This document shows, piece after piece, positions 1 through 30,859 of a DNA stretch of 64,000 nt. Position 1 is the first letter of the stretch. Every line of letters starts with the position of its first letter. The notes beneath the pieces were generated by a model. It was not told where the DNA came from. It saw only the letters and a list, made by a program, of their open reading frames with translations, and did not search any database. This DNA is from Lagopus muta (lineage: Eukaryota > Chordata > Aves > Galliformes > Phasianidae): the NCBI RefSeq assembly GCF_023343835.1, contig NC_064437.1:20021501-20085500 (forward strand), read 5' to 3'. The position numbers and the translations under genes were made by a program.

Positions 1-1903
1 TGGCTGCGGCAAGCACATTTTCTGCCCCAGTAGGCTCTTTAAATTGCTTTCTAATCACTGTTTCTCTTCCTGCTGCTATTGCTTTTGAAAGGGAGAATTT
101 CTCCTGATAGTCACACAGCTTAAACAGCTTCCTAAACAAACATACTTGTTAAAATGACATACCTGTCACATGGGCTGCTGTCCCTCTCTCTCATCTTCCT
201 GCACAACATATGAATTCTGTGCGCAGTCTTCAGACTTAGTAATGAGTTGTGCTATTTTTAATAGTTTTTCAACTGCAACCTGATTTGCCGATGGAGAAAA
301 TGGAATGAAATAAATTTTCAAAAGCTGTGAGACAAGTTAGTGGTAGGAAAAAATAATCCTAAGGCCTCAGTAGCAACCAAGAAAATGTTTGTCTGTATGG
401 TATTTTGCATGACAAGTAATGGGTTAAAATACAGGTGAAAATGGCTCATTATTGTGAGTCTTCTTACTGTAAGTACTGGTAAGAGATGCAGCAACAGCTA
501 ATTTGTCAGGAAAAAGTTTCTGGAAAAAGACATGTGACAAGTATCTGTTAAACAATGGAGTTACAGGTTTTTGTAAGCAATGTGCCCCTGTGCTTCACCA
601 ATGTTACTGTCTCTTGTACTTTTTCTGCTCTCTGTTGAGGAAGGTCTGTCTCTGCCTTCTTTCTAATTTAATAGAAATAGCTGAAGATGAGAATGAAATC
701 ATTTTCCATCTTTTCTTTAGGTTGTAAAAATGAAGCTCTTCTAACTTCTCCTCCTGGTTCATCCCTATTGTTCCTCATCTTCCACTCTCTGGTCTTGCTA
801 CAGTGTCTTTTACTGGGGAGACCCAAAACAGGAGTCAGTGCTATAGATAGAGCCTCACAAATGTTCAATGGAGGGAATGGTAACTTCTTTTAAACTGCTG
901 GCTACAGACTTATTAATAGTTTGCCCTCCACTGTACTAATTCCTGTTTAGGTCTCTACGTTTGCTTTTAACCAGCAATTTTTTGTAAGTAAAAAATAGCC
1001 TAAAGCAGCTCTATTTTCATATTACAATCAGTTTGTACATATTTTATCAGGAATACCTGTCATGAGTACTATTACTTAGATTTAACCTAATTATTATGTG
1101 TAAAAATGTGAAATGGAAGATGATTCCTGTCTTAATGTTGCATATACTAACTGCTGCATGCTGTACTGTAGACAGCAGAGCTTCGCGGGTTTGCGTAGTG
1201 CTGAAATTTGTGAAAAACTGAAGGAAACATTGAAGCTCTGCTTGTAAATGACTGGTTTTGTTTGTGTTTTTGCAATGCTTAGGAAAAATGTTTTTGTTGG
1301 AGGGAATGCATCTTGCATGACTCAGGCATGGATGAAACCATGTTGAAGTCAACTGTCTTTAAAAACAAGAAATAGATGAAGTTCTGTATAAGCTGATTAC
1401 TACAGTGTATTCTTCAGACATGCTGCTCTCAGCTCTAACTTAAAGAAGACTTAATTTAGCATTCTGTTTATTTAGTAACTTACAAATAAGTATAGATTTT
1501 TGAGACGTTATATCCAGCTACAAATGAGCAAAAATGTTCTGTTATTGAAAGATAATGAGGTTAGAACTGGTGCATATACAATTGGGTATAAGTTATTAGG
1601 TTATGTTTGAGGGAACAATCAATGTGGGAGAAGGGGTGAATTTAGATTATTTGAGGAGGAACCAGAGTGAGGAAAAGAGTAAAATAGGTAATGGGACAGA
1701 AAGGGCCACTCACTAGTGCTCTTCAGTGCTTATCTGGTTGTGCCATATTCTTATCAGTGCAGTCTATACTACCTTCACATTAAACTTTTTTCTAATTCAT
1801 TTTCTTGGGTGATAGGCTCTGTTGGTGCGTGTGTGTGTATAGGGGGAGGACGGGAATCTCAGCAACAGCAACTGAAGTCAGACTGTTCAAACAGAAGGGA
1901 GTG

Positions 1904-2068
1904 AAATCATTGACTGGTTTAAGTTGGAAGGGACCTCAAAGATCATCTAGTTCAACCCCCTGCCATGAGCAGGGTTACCAGCTACCAGATCAGGCTGCCC
2001 AGAGCCTCATCTAATCTGGCCTTGAACACTTCCAAGGATGGGGCATCCAGTTTGTCAGAACAGCCTAT
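1904..2068 (-). mobile_element. CR1 LINE 3' fragment
   Basis: The + strand shows the reverse complement of a CR1 3' region: AGTTGGAAGGGACCTC, then ATCATCTAGTTCAACCCCCTGCC, read on toward a cluster containing CACTTCCAAGGATGGGGC. This is the most common avian retroposon. It is antisense to FAM102B and lies in its intron 1. Edges are approximate. Confidence 0.85.
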
Positions 2069-2442
2069 AAATGAGGCCAATGGTGCCATCTGTATCTCTG
2101 TCTGACCTGTGAGACTGTCTGTGTATAGATGTGGTGTGATTACCTGGAATGTATCTTCAGCATCATTACTGGTTGGACCTGAGGAGACCATGGAGAGCTG
2201 CAGCAGCCCTGATCCAGCATTATGGATTTTCCCCTGAAAGAGGCAAACAAAACTTAGATAATTCTGTAAAAGCTGCTCCCACTCCAAGTTAACTCATCTA
2301 GAGGCATTTTATTTATTCTGTTTCAGACTGCCAATGCCCAGTCTCTAAAGTTCTTGAAAATCCTCAGAAAACTCTTGTAAAAAAATTACCAGCTTTAAAA
2401 ACAGCAGTAATAATCCTGTTTTCCTTGTGGAGTGAAAAAAGC

Positions 2443-2467
2443 TTTTTTTTTTTTTTTTTTTTTTTTT
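2443..2467. repeat. T25 homopolymer
   Basis: This is an uninterrupted run of 25 T in FAM102B intron 1. It is a simple repeat with no gene attached. Confidence 0.95.
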
Positions 2468-5400
2468 GAAGTACTTATAGGAGGCTTAAGGTAACTCATG
2501 TTTTTTTTGCTGAAGCTGTAGAACGTCTAAACAAGCACTGTTTTCCTTGATATAAAGAAAACTACCTACCTGATTGATTCCAGGAGTATTTTTTAAAATA
2601 TTGATATAAATTTTGTCTAATATAAAGCTTAAATGGCATCTTGAAGTTGTAAACAAATCCTTCCAATTTTTTGTTTCCTTTTTCCTAACTGCAAAGCAAC
2701 TGTGCTAGACAAACTGTCTTTTTAACATGATGGTCTGCACATGGCTAAATTTTCTAATCAGCTGTCTAGAATAACTAAAACAAAAACCTGAATAAACAAG
2801 TTTCTAATTAACTAAGCACAGTATTTTTGCCTTTAAGGAATTCTGACTTAATTTCTAAGCTTCTCCTGATTCAATTTCTCCATTTAGGAAGAAGTAATTT
2901 TTCACAGGATGCTTAAGGTCTTTACAAGTAATTTATGTTTGCATTAGCAGCCATTAGATGAAATAAGCCATTATTAACATGTCATATCCATAAGGGAATA
3001 AATTAGGACAGTAAGCCAATTGGGCTAGGGTTTGTTGCTTCTTGTATGTTTTCATGTTGATTTTTTTCTCATCTGTGGATCTGAAGAGAAAAGCAAGGCT
3101 TTTATTCTGTTGTTTTAAAATGCAGTTGTACAGCACATAAAGTACGTACAGGAAGGGACTTGTCGACAGCAAGTCTAATAGGAATTTAGTCAGTGTGGAA
3201 TTGTACCTTGAAAGAAAACCCACAGTTTGTTCAGCTGACGGTTAACTTGCATTGATTCCAAAGTATGGTCTATCTTAAATATCTGCCTATATTGCATTAT
3301 CCTTGGCTAGATCTTACTAATAGTGTTTGCTCCTGTATTGCATGGAAGTGCTACAGCTAGTACATATTTGACTGTATCTTAGTAACCAAGATGCATTTCG
3401 ATTCATAAAACAACTGTTTCTGCTTTGCACGTGGTAAAGTGACTATGAGGCTCATAGGAAACTGACTCATAACGGAAAGCTTTCTCCAGCGTGCCCCATA
3501 ACATAGGCACAGTCACCAAGAAGTTATCTGAGTTCACTTCCATAGTAACCAATCAATGCAACTTGATTTTCTGAAGGTCCCTGCACATGAACTAAGAATC
3601 TCAGAAGCGTAAGTAGTAAAATTGTCAATATTTAGCTTGTTTCCTTTCAGTCTAAGGGGAATTAACTGCTGTTGTTTTTTCTTACGCCAAAATTACCTTC
3701 CTTAAAACGTTACTTTTTTTTTCTATCATGAAATTGAAGGGACAGCTCAGTGATTTTGTTTTTGTTTTTTTTCCCCTTCTTTCTGCAGATTGTATATAAA
3801 TCTTTCAATTGTCTTGCTCTTTAAAACCATGTGCCTGTGAAAGTAACTGATTGCATTTTGGGGGGGCTGTTCTTGATTTTGATTTAATTTTCACAAGAAT
3901 TTTAACATAGTATCTTTATGTTGAGGCATTTTCATAGTAACTTTTACTTGTTTGTAAGAGAACTTTAAAATAGAATTATCCTGTTTAATATTTGTAACAT
4001 TATTTGCCTGAAGAAACCCTGACCTGTGACATGACTAGATGGAGGAACACTTCAGATGTTGCCTGTATCCTGAAGTATAGTGCTTCTGTGCTCTTTTTCT
4101 TACTTGGCCAATGAGATGTGTATATATAAGTATTGGTAGTATGCTGGAGTAAATTTAAGATCCTTCTAAGGTTTTAAGTACACTGTCAGATTTATCAAGC
4201 AGTTACTACTTGTTTATCTTACAGCATAAGCAACATACAAATATGCAGACACCAGATACCATGCACTTGCAGTGTTGTGCTTGACAGTGGACATTTAGCT
4301 ATTTTTTTTATCTGAGAGATAGCAACTGTCACCTAAATGCTACAATAACTATTAAAGCCTTCTCTGTATAACAGAACTTAACAGTTATCCAGTGTCCCTT
4401 GAATCATTTTATTGTACTCAGCTCCTTGGCTTAAGCCTGTTTCCAGTGCAGTACATAGATATGTATAATTTACCTTTCCTGATTTGTGATTCTGTTCTGG
4501 GTCTAACTAACTGTCAGACTGGCAGGTTTTTTGTTTGTTTGTTTTTTTCTTAATTTAAAGCACAGAAAGGTTTACAGTAGAAAACGCGAAGGATAAAAGG
4601 TAGATTGTGGTGTACAGAGCCTTTTCCTCTTAGGTCACATGCTTGAATGTGACTCAGTGTTGTATCATCAGAATCCGTTAGTCTGCTGCAGTAATTAAAC
4701 TGACTCATTTCAGGCAGGCTAGTTTATTCCAACCTTAGTAAGTCATTGTGCACATAAGCACTGTAGCTGGCAGCTTCACCAGCACAGCAAGTTTGAGCCT
4801 TGTGATTTATCCTTTCTCCAACGGTGATAAACTCTGACTCCAACTTAGGTAGAACCACAGAGTTCTACCTGCACTAAAGATGTCAGGCTAGATCTTCCAA
4901 TAATTAGGTGTTGTAGGAAGTTAATACAAAATAGCATTATCTGCATTACAAAAATGGAAGAGAAGGAAAAGGACCAAATACTGCTTTTATATGTGAAGAT
5001 TTGAGTAACTGGAGTGATAGAAGGTATTGTAGATGCTCTGCAGTTCCAAGTTCTGGGTTCAGAAATGTGAGACTAGAAGAGAGATCACCGAGTCTTTACA
5101 GATCACAGAGTCTTTATGTCCTGCTATTGACAAACCAGCCAACCATGTCTTCAAATACATGAAGATTCCTTTGCTCCTATGTCAGTTATTTGAAGGCTGT
5201 TCTACAAAACTGTGTTACGGTTTCAGACCTTGTGATTTTCAGCTTTAAATGTGTGGTTATGCTTGGTTATTTGGCTTAAGAACTCCTTTGGTGTCTGCAC
5301 TGTTTGAATAACTTAGCAGGTTTTTTATTTTGATTTTTCCTTATAAAATACAGGGGTTTTCTATCCTTTAGTATTCATTTTAGAATCTGTTCATCTTCAA

Positions 5401-5793
5401 CTTCAGTTTCCCTTATGGAGAAATGTGTTCCATTGGCAGTTAACATAGCTGAAAGCATCCTACATTTCGTCTTTTGCAAAGCTACATCATTTTGCTGATC
5501 TGTAATCCTGCAAAGAACAAATCCATTCAGATTAGGTACATTTCCAGTACGTGGCTGAGGTTCCTTTATGCTCCAAGTGCATGACTTTGTATAAGGTTAT
5601 TTTACATTATCTCCTTTGAACTGGTCCAGGCCTCAAATTTAACTAGTTTTGCTTATATGATGCTTCTTTTCTCTATATTGAAACACTACTACCAGTCTTG
5701 CTACACAGAGAAGCATGAAGGATGGTTACTTCAGGCTTTGGAACAGACTTCAGTGCGCACTTCACAAACAGCAGAAGCAGTACTTGTTCTTAA

Positions 5794-16656
<10,863 letters not shown>

Positions 16657-18811
16657 GCTAGAATGACTTGACCAGAAGAGGAAAGCACAGAACTCTAGCA
16701 GCAACATTCTAATTCACGTTTCTTCAACTGCAAGAGTTGTGAAAGCCAAGAGGAACTTTGTATGAACTTGTTTTGGAAAAAGTATTGGAATGTCTCTTGC
16801 TCAGAGAGCTTTATCTTCTATGATATCAAGGCATTGTCTAGATGTCTACATGTTGTGCAAGTACTTGGACTGTTTTTATAAGCTGTACCTGATGTTAAAG
16901 TGAATTACTTTTAAGTTGTTCCATAAATTTTTGGAAGCATGACTAAATGGGTCCTGTTTCAATGTTTTACATAGCAGGTCACATGTAGATATGTGCCCTT
17001 CAGCTTCTTTTCTAAAGAAACTTCAAGAAGTCATAAATGAGCCCATAGAAACAAATTAAGACTCAATTTGGTCCTACCTTATGAAAGCCTTGGAAAAGCC
17101 ACCTCTTTCTATCAAGTCAAAGCTACTATCATGTGAAGGTTATGGCTTCCCTAGAGCTCTGCTTTAAACAGGCAAAAATCTTTTCTGAAAAGTACTGAAT
17201 ATAACTTCATTTTAAGGATGAAGAGTGGAGGTGAAACTCACATGCGTTAAAAAAAGACTCCATAGATGTATATCATCAGCCAGTAATAGGCTGTGTTAAT
17301 TGTAATTGATATTTAGATGCTTACATGTATGAAATGCACTATAGGAGTGACAAAGCAAGTAGGATATATCAAAATACCAATGCACAGCAGTTATTACCAA
17401 GAATGCTGGTTGTTTCCCTTCGGATTGTTAAGGATGGAGTTCAGAAGCCCCTTACACAGAAACTTGCTTCTGTGCACAAGCCTAGAGATTCAATGGAATG
17501 GTACCATTTACAAACCTCATCAGTAGTTTATACCACTTTCAACTTTTTATTGTAGCTTAACCCTCCTCAGTGTTTTTCTAGTGTTAGAAGGTGCCTTGAG
17601 GGGATAGGGAAGGTACAGAGATATTAAACTATTTGCTAAGCAATTCAAGATTTAAAACTACTACCAGTATAACTTATTAAGATAAGCACTTTATTGTAGA
17701 GGTATGCTATGCTCTTAAAAAGAATTTCTGTGCAACAGATTTGCCTTTTCATGTTGAACACTTATTCCGTCACTATCTGTCCACTGTTACATTAAGGACA
17801 ATGGACTCTACTTACATTTGTGCAGATGGTGATTTGCCTGCCAGATGAGAAAGATGAATGAAGAAAGAAAATTATGTAAAATTTTGTTAAGAATTTTGAA
17901 AGAATCCATATTCCCAAAAGTGTAGTTCTGATGACAGTTTGGGCTTGGATCTGCTGTATTTTTAATTGCTGACTTGCATTTTGTTATGACTGATTGTATT
18001 ATTAATCAATAATTAAAAAATAAGCGATACAAAAAGCATGACCATTTTTAGAAAGCTCTGAATGCTTTAAATTCATCTCAAACTCAAGTTTGACATCCTT
18101 CTGAAGTATATGTAGGCCTTATTTAATTGGTTTAATTAGGGAAAATCAGACTTTGTTTTCCATAAATACACTGTGGTTATCAAACTCACTTGGTTTTAAG
18201 GAAGTTTTGGAGTTTGAAGTGTGAGTAGTGTTACTGAATAAGATGAATTAATTATTTCTCTATTATGGTACTTCAACATATTTCCTGCTGTTAACTATAA
18301 TCTAAACATTTCTATGGGTAAAAAGAATTAATGCAAATATATTCTAGCTGCTGTAAGTGTGATATTATCTAAAATTTCATTGGAAAAATGGATAAACAGA
18401 CAATACCTAATTGCAAGTATACTGTCTCTCAGAGCCTGATAGTTTCCTAATTTACACACAAAAAAAAAAGCAGCCACAACCTACTGCAAGCCAGAAGATG
18501 CATGGAAATTGCATTATGTTGCTTTCAGTACTTGTAAACACTGCTATGCTTTTTTGACCAATCTAGTAGAACCATTAATAATTTCCTAGTTTACTAGGAA
18601 AATTAGGCACAGCTAGAAGAAATGTAAAAACGCTGTATAGCTACCTATGTAATTGTGAAAGGGAATTTCCATAGCCCAGATTTGTTTTCTGTGTTAAAAT
18701 CCATAGCTAACTGTCATAGATAAGCTATTTGTGTACTAGAAACCCATTTATTTTCTTCCCTGGACAGACTTTTATAAATAGGAGAAAGTTTTACATGGAA
18801 ATTGAGCTTTA

Positions 18812-18817
18812 AATAAA
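18812..18817 (+). terminator. FAM102B: Polyadenylation signal (proximal) of FAM102B
   Basis: AATAAA lies 2.16 kb after the stop codon and about 220 bp before the distal signal. It could give a slightly shorter transcript. Confidence 0.5.
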
Positions 18818-19030
18818 GCTGTGTGTTCTGGCATTTTTTTGTTCATCTTCAAGCTACAATTCTTAACCAAGTAATTCTTGAATTGTGCATATTTTAAATA
18901 GAACACAACCTTAATACTTAACCTATTTTCTTTTTTTGTAAACTATGCTGTAAGAACATTGGACACTCATGTTGTGAACTGTTTGGAATATGTTTTCTAG
19001 CTGTATTTAATGCCAATGTCTCAGACATAC

Positions 19031-19036
19031 AATAAA
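19031..19036 (+). terminator. FAM102B: Polyadenylation signal (distal) of FAM102B
   Basis: AATAAA is followed by a TG/TT-containing stretch and an A-rich run at about 19077-19091. This is the last plausible + strand signal before the convergent HENMT1 gene. Confidence 0.6.
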
Positions 19037-19055
19037 TGATATCTAAATAATACAT

Positions 19056-21646
19056 ATTCTTTGCAATATGGTTCTTAAAAAAAAAAAAAAACAAAACTAC
19101 TAAAAGGAAAGGAGCTCATGAATTAAAATAAGGCTGCACCACTGTTGCATGTAATATATGAAGAAAAAAATATAGTATTAGGAGAAACAAGAAACAATTT
19201 TCTTTCTGAAGGGAAAAAAGAAAAAAAGATATGAAACACCAGAACTGTGAATGCTATCAGTGAACACACAGGTATATTTTGTGGACCTTCTGATATGGAC
19301 AAACAACAGAGGGAAAGGTGAGCGTGGCTAAGAAATGAGTTTCTCCAATTCTTGCTAGTAAGTAATTTTCTGCCTTCTCCACACCCAACTGCTCATTCTT
19401 GCCTGCTTACTTCTTCCTACCTGTTGAACCAGTACGAGTGTCAGCGATGGATTAGTTGACTGAACTCCTTGTATGACCGCACAGCAGGACCTACCAGCAA
19501 GAAGGGGAAAGACAAACATTCTTAATGCATTTCTTAACACTTGTTACCATTCCGTTGTGTTGTGTTCTTGTTAAAAGCGTATCAAGTTACAGTACTTGTT
19601 CATTTTTAAGTGAATGGAAAGATACAAGCACGTTAGCAAAGAAAGTTTTGTCCAAATTCAGAGTTGTATAACCAATTTTAATTGTAAACATGGCACTACT
19701 CTGGGGGGTTGTTTTTTTTTTTTTTTGTAGCCTTGTCTTTTGATCTACTAATGTTCCCCTGCTACCTTTGTTTAAGATGTGCTAGTGGCAGTGCATTTGA
19801 TTTTGACAGTGTTCCAAGCAAATTGTTTGCTTACAGTACTACATAAGATGTGATTTTGTGTTTTAGGAAGCAAATGCAAAGACTTTGCATGAAAGTTTTT
19901 GTCATTACAAAATCTCATTCAGAAGCCTGTGTTTCTTCTATTCAGTTTAAATAGAAGAAAAAAAAACAGGAAAGTACCCATAACTAGCCTTAATACACAA
20001 TCCAACATAACGATCCAAGCCTCCTCAATCAAAATCATGTTAACAAGCACAGAGCCTTATACCTTTCACACCTGCCTGTAACAGGACTTGAACAGTTCAA
20101 AAATTTAGTAGCAATACTGTCTATTTGAAACAAGTCTGGGGAGGTGGGCAATTAACTCCTTCAGGCTCATTGAACAAGACATTTTGGTTTTGTTTTGTTT
20201 CTAAAAGTTCACTATTTGTATAATTTATTTGTAGTACTTGCTCACTTTGCATCTAAAACAATGGTCAAAACCATTCTGTTGAGCTATTCTAACCAAAATC
20301 AATCCCTACTAATTTATTCAACAGCTGTCAAGTTATTTCCTTTATATTGCGTACTCCATTGCATTTTTTTTGCCAGCCTTGGCTTTCTTTACTACCTTCT
20401 TTTTTCCTGTGTGCTTTCTTCACTTTCTCTTTTGTTTTTGATGCCACAGCACACTGAACAGCTCCTTCTGGGTCTGATCTCATTTAAGCTCTCTCTCAAC
20501 ACTGAATGTGTCACCTTTACACCTAAGTAACACAGAATTGCAGAAGTAACTCAGGTGGCTTTCACTGAGGTGTTTTTTTTTTTTCCCTGCCAAATCAGCA
20601 AGATGTTCATTATTGTATTTGCTAGTTAATTTTTCTACAATCCTTGTGACACTAATAGTGCTCAAGTGTTTTAATTCAGGAGGTTCCTGCCACGATTAAC
20701 CATGGCTCCATATTTTTCCAGAATAAAGCATGTCCACAGTAATCTATAACTCCTTATAGGGCAACAGCTACATCTTCCCCACCAGATTTAAGCTAAGCTT
20801 GTTGCTTAAGCACATTCTAGCAGCTGACACCAAAGTCTATCAAACCTAATCCCTGGGGGCACCAAGACTAACATACACCAGCTTCAGGATCTTTTATCAA
20901 AATGTCAAGAACATATCTGCTTGAACAACCTGATGTTGTCAAGTTTCCAGATGCATGTGCCATCTCCTGGTCGGTAATATCACTACATGCAACTTAGAAC
21001 ATCTGATTCTTATAAACTTCTTTTCATCACCCTGATTTCAGACAGCAAAATTGACGTTCACCAGTTTCAAATGTCAAGTCTAAATGTGCTACTATGAATA
21101 TATAATCATCAAAAGTGCAATGTGATAGCAAAAAGCTGTGCATAATGAGTCCTGTGGGAGGCTTAACCTCATAGAAAGACCATTAATTCAATACTTTAAA
21201 GAAGACTTCAACACTGATTTAAGCAAATGTAAACCAGGAAAGCTGGCACACAAAATTGTGTAGCTTCTTTTAGTAAAAAAAAGCAGTTTCCGTTTAAATT
21301 TATCTGTTCCAAATGGGTTGTCTGTGTATGATAAGCAATATATTCTTCAATTTCAGTACACATGCATGTGCTAGGGAACACCAAACAGATACAGCCAAGC
21401 ATCTGTAGTTGCTCTTCATATTTTCCCCAGAAAAGGCATAAGAACAAATGTAAGAATTTATCTTTGTCAAAGTTGTCATTAAAAAAAAAAAAGTGAACCG
21501 TTTTACAAAGAATGGGGATTAGGAGTCATTAACCACTTATACACTGAATTACAGCTGTCTCTTCCCTTTCACGTCTTCCAAAAATTTAGAAGATATAATG
21601 TAGCCATCTCTCTAAGAAACAGTACATAGACCTTTTTTGGTTGGTT
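19056..21646. other. Intergenic, between convergent FAM102B and HENMT1
   Basis: These 2.6 kb separate the tails of the two genes. I see AT-rich unique sequence with short T and A runs, and no exon, repeat family or RNA gene I can support. Distal TTTATT motifs near 20224 and 20314 (AATAAA on the minus strand) could extend the HENMT1 3' UTR into this stretch. Confidence 0.6.
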
Positions 21647-21652
21647 TTTAAT
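21647..21652 (-). terminator. HENMT1: Candidate HENMT1 polyadenylation signal
   Basis: TTTAAT on the + strand is ATTAAA on the coding strand, 314 nt after the HENMT1 stop. It is the nearest common signal variant; canonical AATAAA occurs only much farther on, near 20224. Confidence 0.4.
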
Positions 21653-21965
21653 TTTTCAGAAAGGTGTGAAACATCTTTCACAGGCATGAAATTAGTTACA
21701 TTAATACTTGCTCATTCCAAGCCACCAAAGATACTGTGAAAGAGATACAAACCGCAGACTTGAACAACCTCTGGTGGCACAAAAATGCAGGTTTTCAAAA
21801 CTGGGGCCAGGTTGGCATTCATGGAAAAAATAAAGTTGGCAGATACATTCTGAGCAGTTTAGGAATGATTTTATGGTTCCAGTTAGCATACAGAACACAC
21901 CAATCTACAGCTACTAAAATCACTGCTTTCATTACTTACACTGAACTTGAAGGAAGAAAACCAAT

Positions 21966-28841
<6,876 letters not shown>

Positions 28842-28856
28842 AGTATTTCAGTAAGC

Positions 28857-30640
28857 CTAAAAATACAGAAGTTAACTCATTATTTTAAGTACTCTACATC
28901 ACATCAAAGTTTAGAATTGGCTATCGTCAGCAGTGCTCAAGTCTCAGTTAAGGAGAGAAAGATCTGATCGCTAGCATTAGCAAAAAAAAAAGGCATTAAC
29001 AAAATTGTGCCATAAGTACTTCATGTGCAACTGCTGAATCACAGCCTGAACCACTAATTGAGCACGTGGGAAAGGACGCGGTCAGCCCTGGAAGCACAGG
29101 TGAAGGCAATTCAGCCGTCAGTGTGGCCGGAAGAAGTGGAGCCTGGCTGCACTTCTCTTAGGTCTCATTTAAGGGCTGACTGCCCTTTCTGGAGACCTTC
29201 TTGGCGAAGCTTTTCCTTGCAAACCTTGAATCTTTTGATAGGAGTGTAATCTTCCTTTATAGTATCTATCTTGCCATTTCTTCTATTATCACAGCTTTAT
29301 TGTAATACCTTTCCTATTATACTTACCTGTCCAATTGCTACAGTATGCAACCTTTTTAGTAAGACCATTTTTACTTGCATACAACTCTATCCTAAATTAT
29401 GCTTGCATTATGTTGACATAACTACAACTTTACCTTGCATTGCTTTTCCAGCAAGTACAGAACAATAGTTTCTCACTCACATAGCTGTTTCCTTTTTACT
29501 CATCTATGATTTGATTTCTCTTACTATTCAGATGGTTGTGTGTGCATGGCTCCCTGTGAATTCTGCAACACAGAGAGCAGCAAGAGATGCCTGGAAAAGC
29601 ATTATGTCACTGAAGAGGACTGGTTTTGCCAGGCTTAAGCTTTATGATAACATAGCACTAGAGTCACAACCATCAGCCCACCTCCAACTCTCACATCTTG
29701 CAAAAGCAACCGTGTTTCAGCACATGAGAACACTTAACAAGCAGTAATTCCCACTAGACCTAAGAACAAGGCCCTGGTGAATGAGAAACACGATGCAGGG
29801 AACCTGCTGGCTGGAGAGCCTGTGTAGGAACTGGCTGCAGGCACACTCCTCAGCTGCCTCCTGCCTTCTCAGCCCCTGTTTCCACTGCCAGAAAACACTG
29901 CAGTCTTAGAGGAAAGCTGAATCCCACTGTAATTCAAGAGCTAAGAATCAAATGGCACTCAGAGGATGTTTTATGACCAAACACTGTCACTGTTCTCCTT
30001 ACCTTCAACTAATAGATTAGGCCTGTTCTGGAAATCTGAAATAAACTGTGTGAATGAGAAGTGGGCTCTTACACATCACTATCATCTTCCTTTTTTACAT
30101 TACTTATATTTCCTTACTTTTTGCCAGTCAAAAGCACTTCCTCCTTGCTGTTTTTTTTTGCTTTTGCTCTGATTCTGTCTGAAGACAAGCTTGGGTACCT
30201 AGGAAAAGAAAAACCAGTTTGAGGTGAGGGGATCAACAGGTTTTAGATAAGTGTACTGAAGTTTGTCGCACCAGTGAAGACTGTTTCACAAAAATGTGAA
30301 CTTACAGAGGAAGAACATTGAGTTTTTGGAACATATTGACTAAATGTTCCAACAGGAAAAGAGAAATATGTGAATAAACAATTTGGGTTATATAAGTGAT
30401 AACAAGCACAGGCTGTCTTCAAGTGATTATGCAAGAGAAGTTAAAGCTAAACAAGATAAAAAAAATCTTTCGAAATGAAGTTGTGACCCTAGCTCGCTGT
30501 GTGCAGAACACGATTATTCATTGCTGTTACTGCATTACTCATTTTGCATTTTATTTTTTTTTCTCAATTTTTTGTAAGATTAAGTGCGCATTTACTGGTG
30601 AGCAACAACGATAAGGGCAGCAGAGCGCTGTGGTGAGTCA
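28857..30640. other. Upstream of HENMT1 coding exons: intron of 5' UTR or intergenic
   Basis: This stretch holds the second LTR-like copy (29032-29345). A good minus-strand donor (AAG|GTAAGG, near 30005-29998) could end a 5' non-coding HENMT1 exon, but I cannot place that exon. Nothing else is recognised. Confidence 0.5.
29032..29345 (+). mobile_element. LTR-like repeat, copy 2 (probable solo LTR)
   Basis: This is homologous to 13012-13319 and has the same orientation. It is flanked by the 6-base direct repeat TGCAAC (29026-29031 and 29346-29351), a likely target duplication. Relative to copy 1 it has about 30 extra bases near 29070-29105 and a gap in the middle. It is non-coding. Confidence 0.68.
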
Positions 30641-30725
30641 GGGCGGTGCTGCACGCTGTGGAAAGCAGGCCGATGTGAGCTGGCGGTGTTCCTGGTAGAA
30701 AAGTGCGGCCGGATCGCACGGCCAG

Positions 30726-30798
30726 CACGTGGGAGAAGCCGCCTGCTGTCACGGCGCGACAGCAACTCCCTTTAAGCTAACGGTGCAGACACCACGTG
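30726..30798. promoter_or_regulatory. Two CACGTG E-boxes with a MYB-type site between them
   Basis: Perfect palindromic E-boxes lie at 30726-30731 and 30793-30798. TAACGG at 30778-30783 matches the MYB core (YAACNG). They sit at the HENMT1-proximal edge of the CpG island. Binding is inferred from motif matches only. Confidence 0.4.
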
Positions 30799-30859
30799 AA
30801 GGCAGACTACGAGTCCGGGGAGATGAGCTGCTCTTCCTAAGGTCTGACCATTCAACTGC

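Larger units (their letters stand above)
16657..19055 (+). other. FAM102B: FAM102B 3' UTR
   Basis: About 2.4 kb of AT-rich, non-repetitive sequence runs from the stop to two AATAAA signals (18812 and 19031). The absence of repeats and the terminal signals fit a long 3' UTR. It contains a palindromic hairpin at 18582-18601. The exact cleavage site is inferred. Confidence 0.75.

Noticed and set aside
20195-20530. 111-codon + strand open frame between FAM102B and HENMT1
   Set aside because: It is a hydrophobic, Leu/Phe/Ser-rich translation of T-rich DNA with no domain, splice support or promoter.
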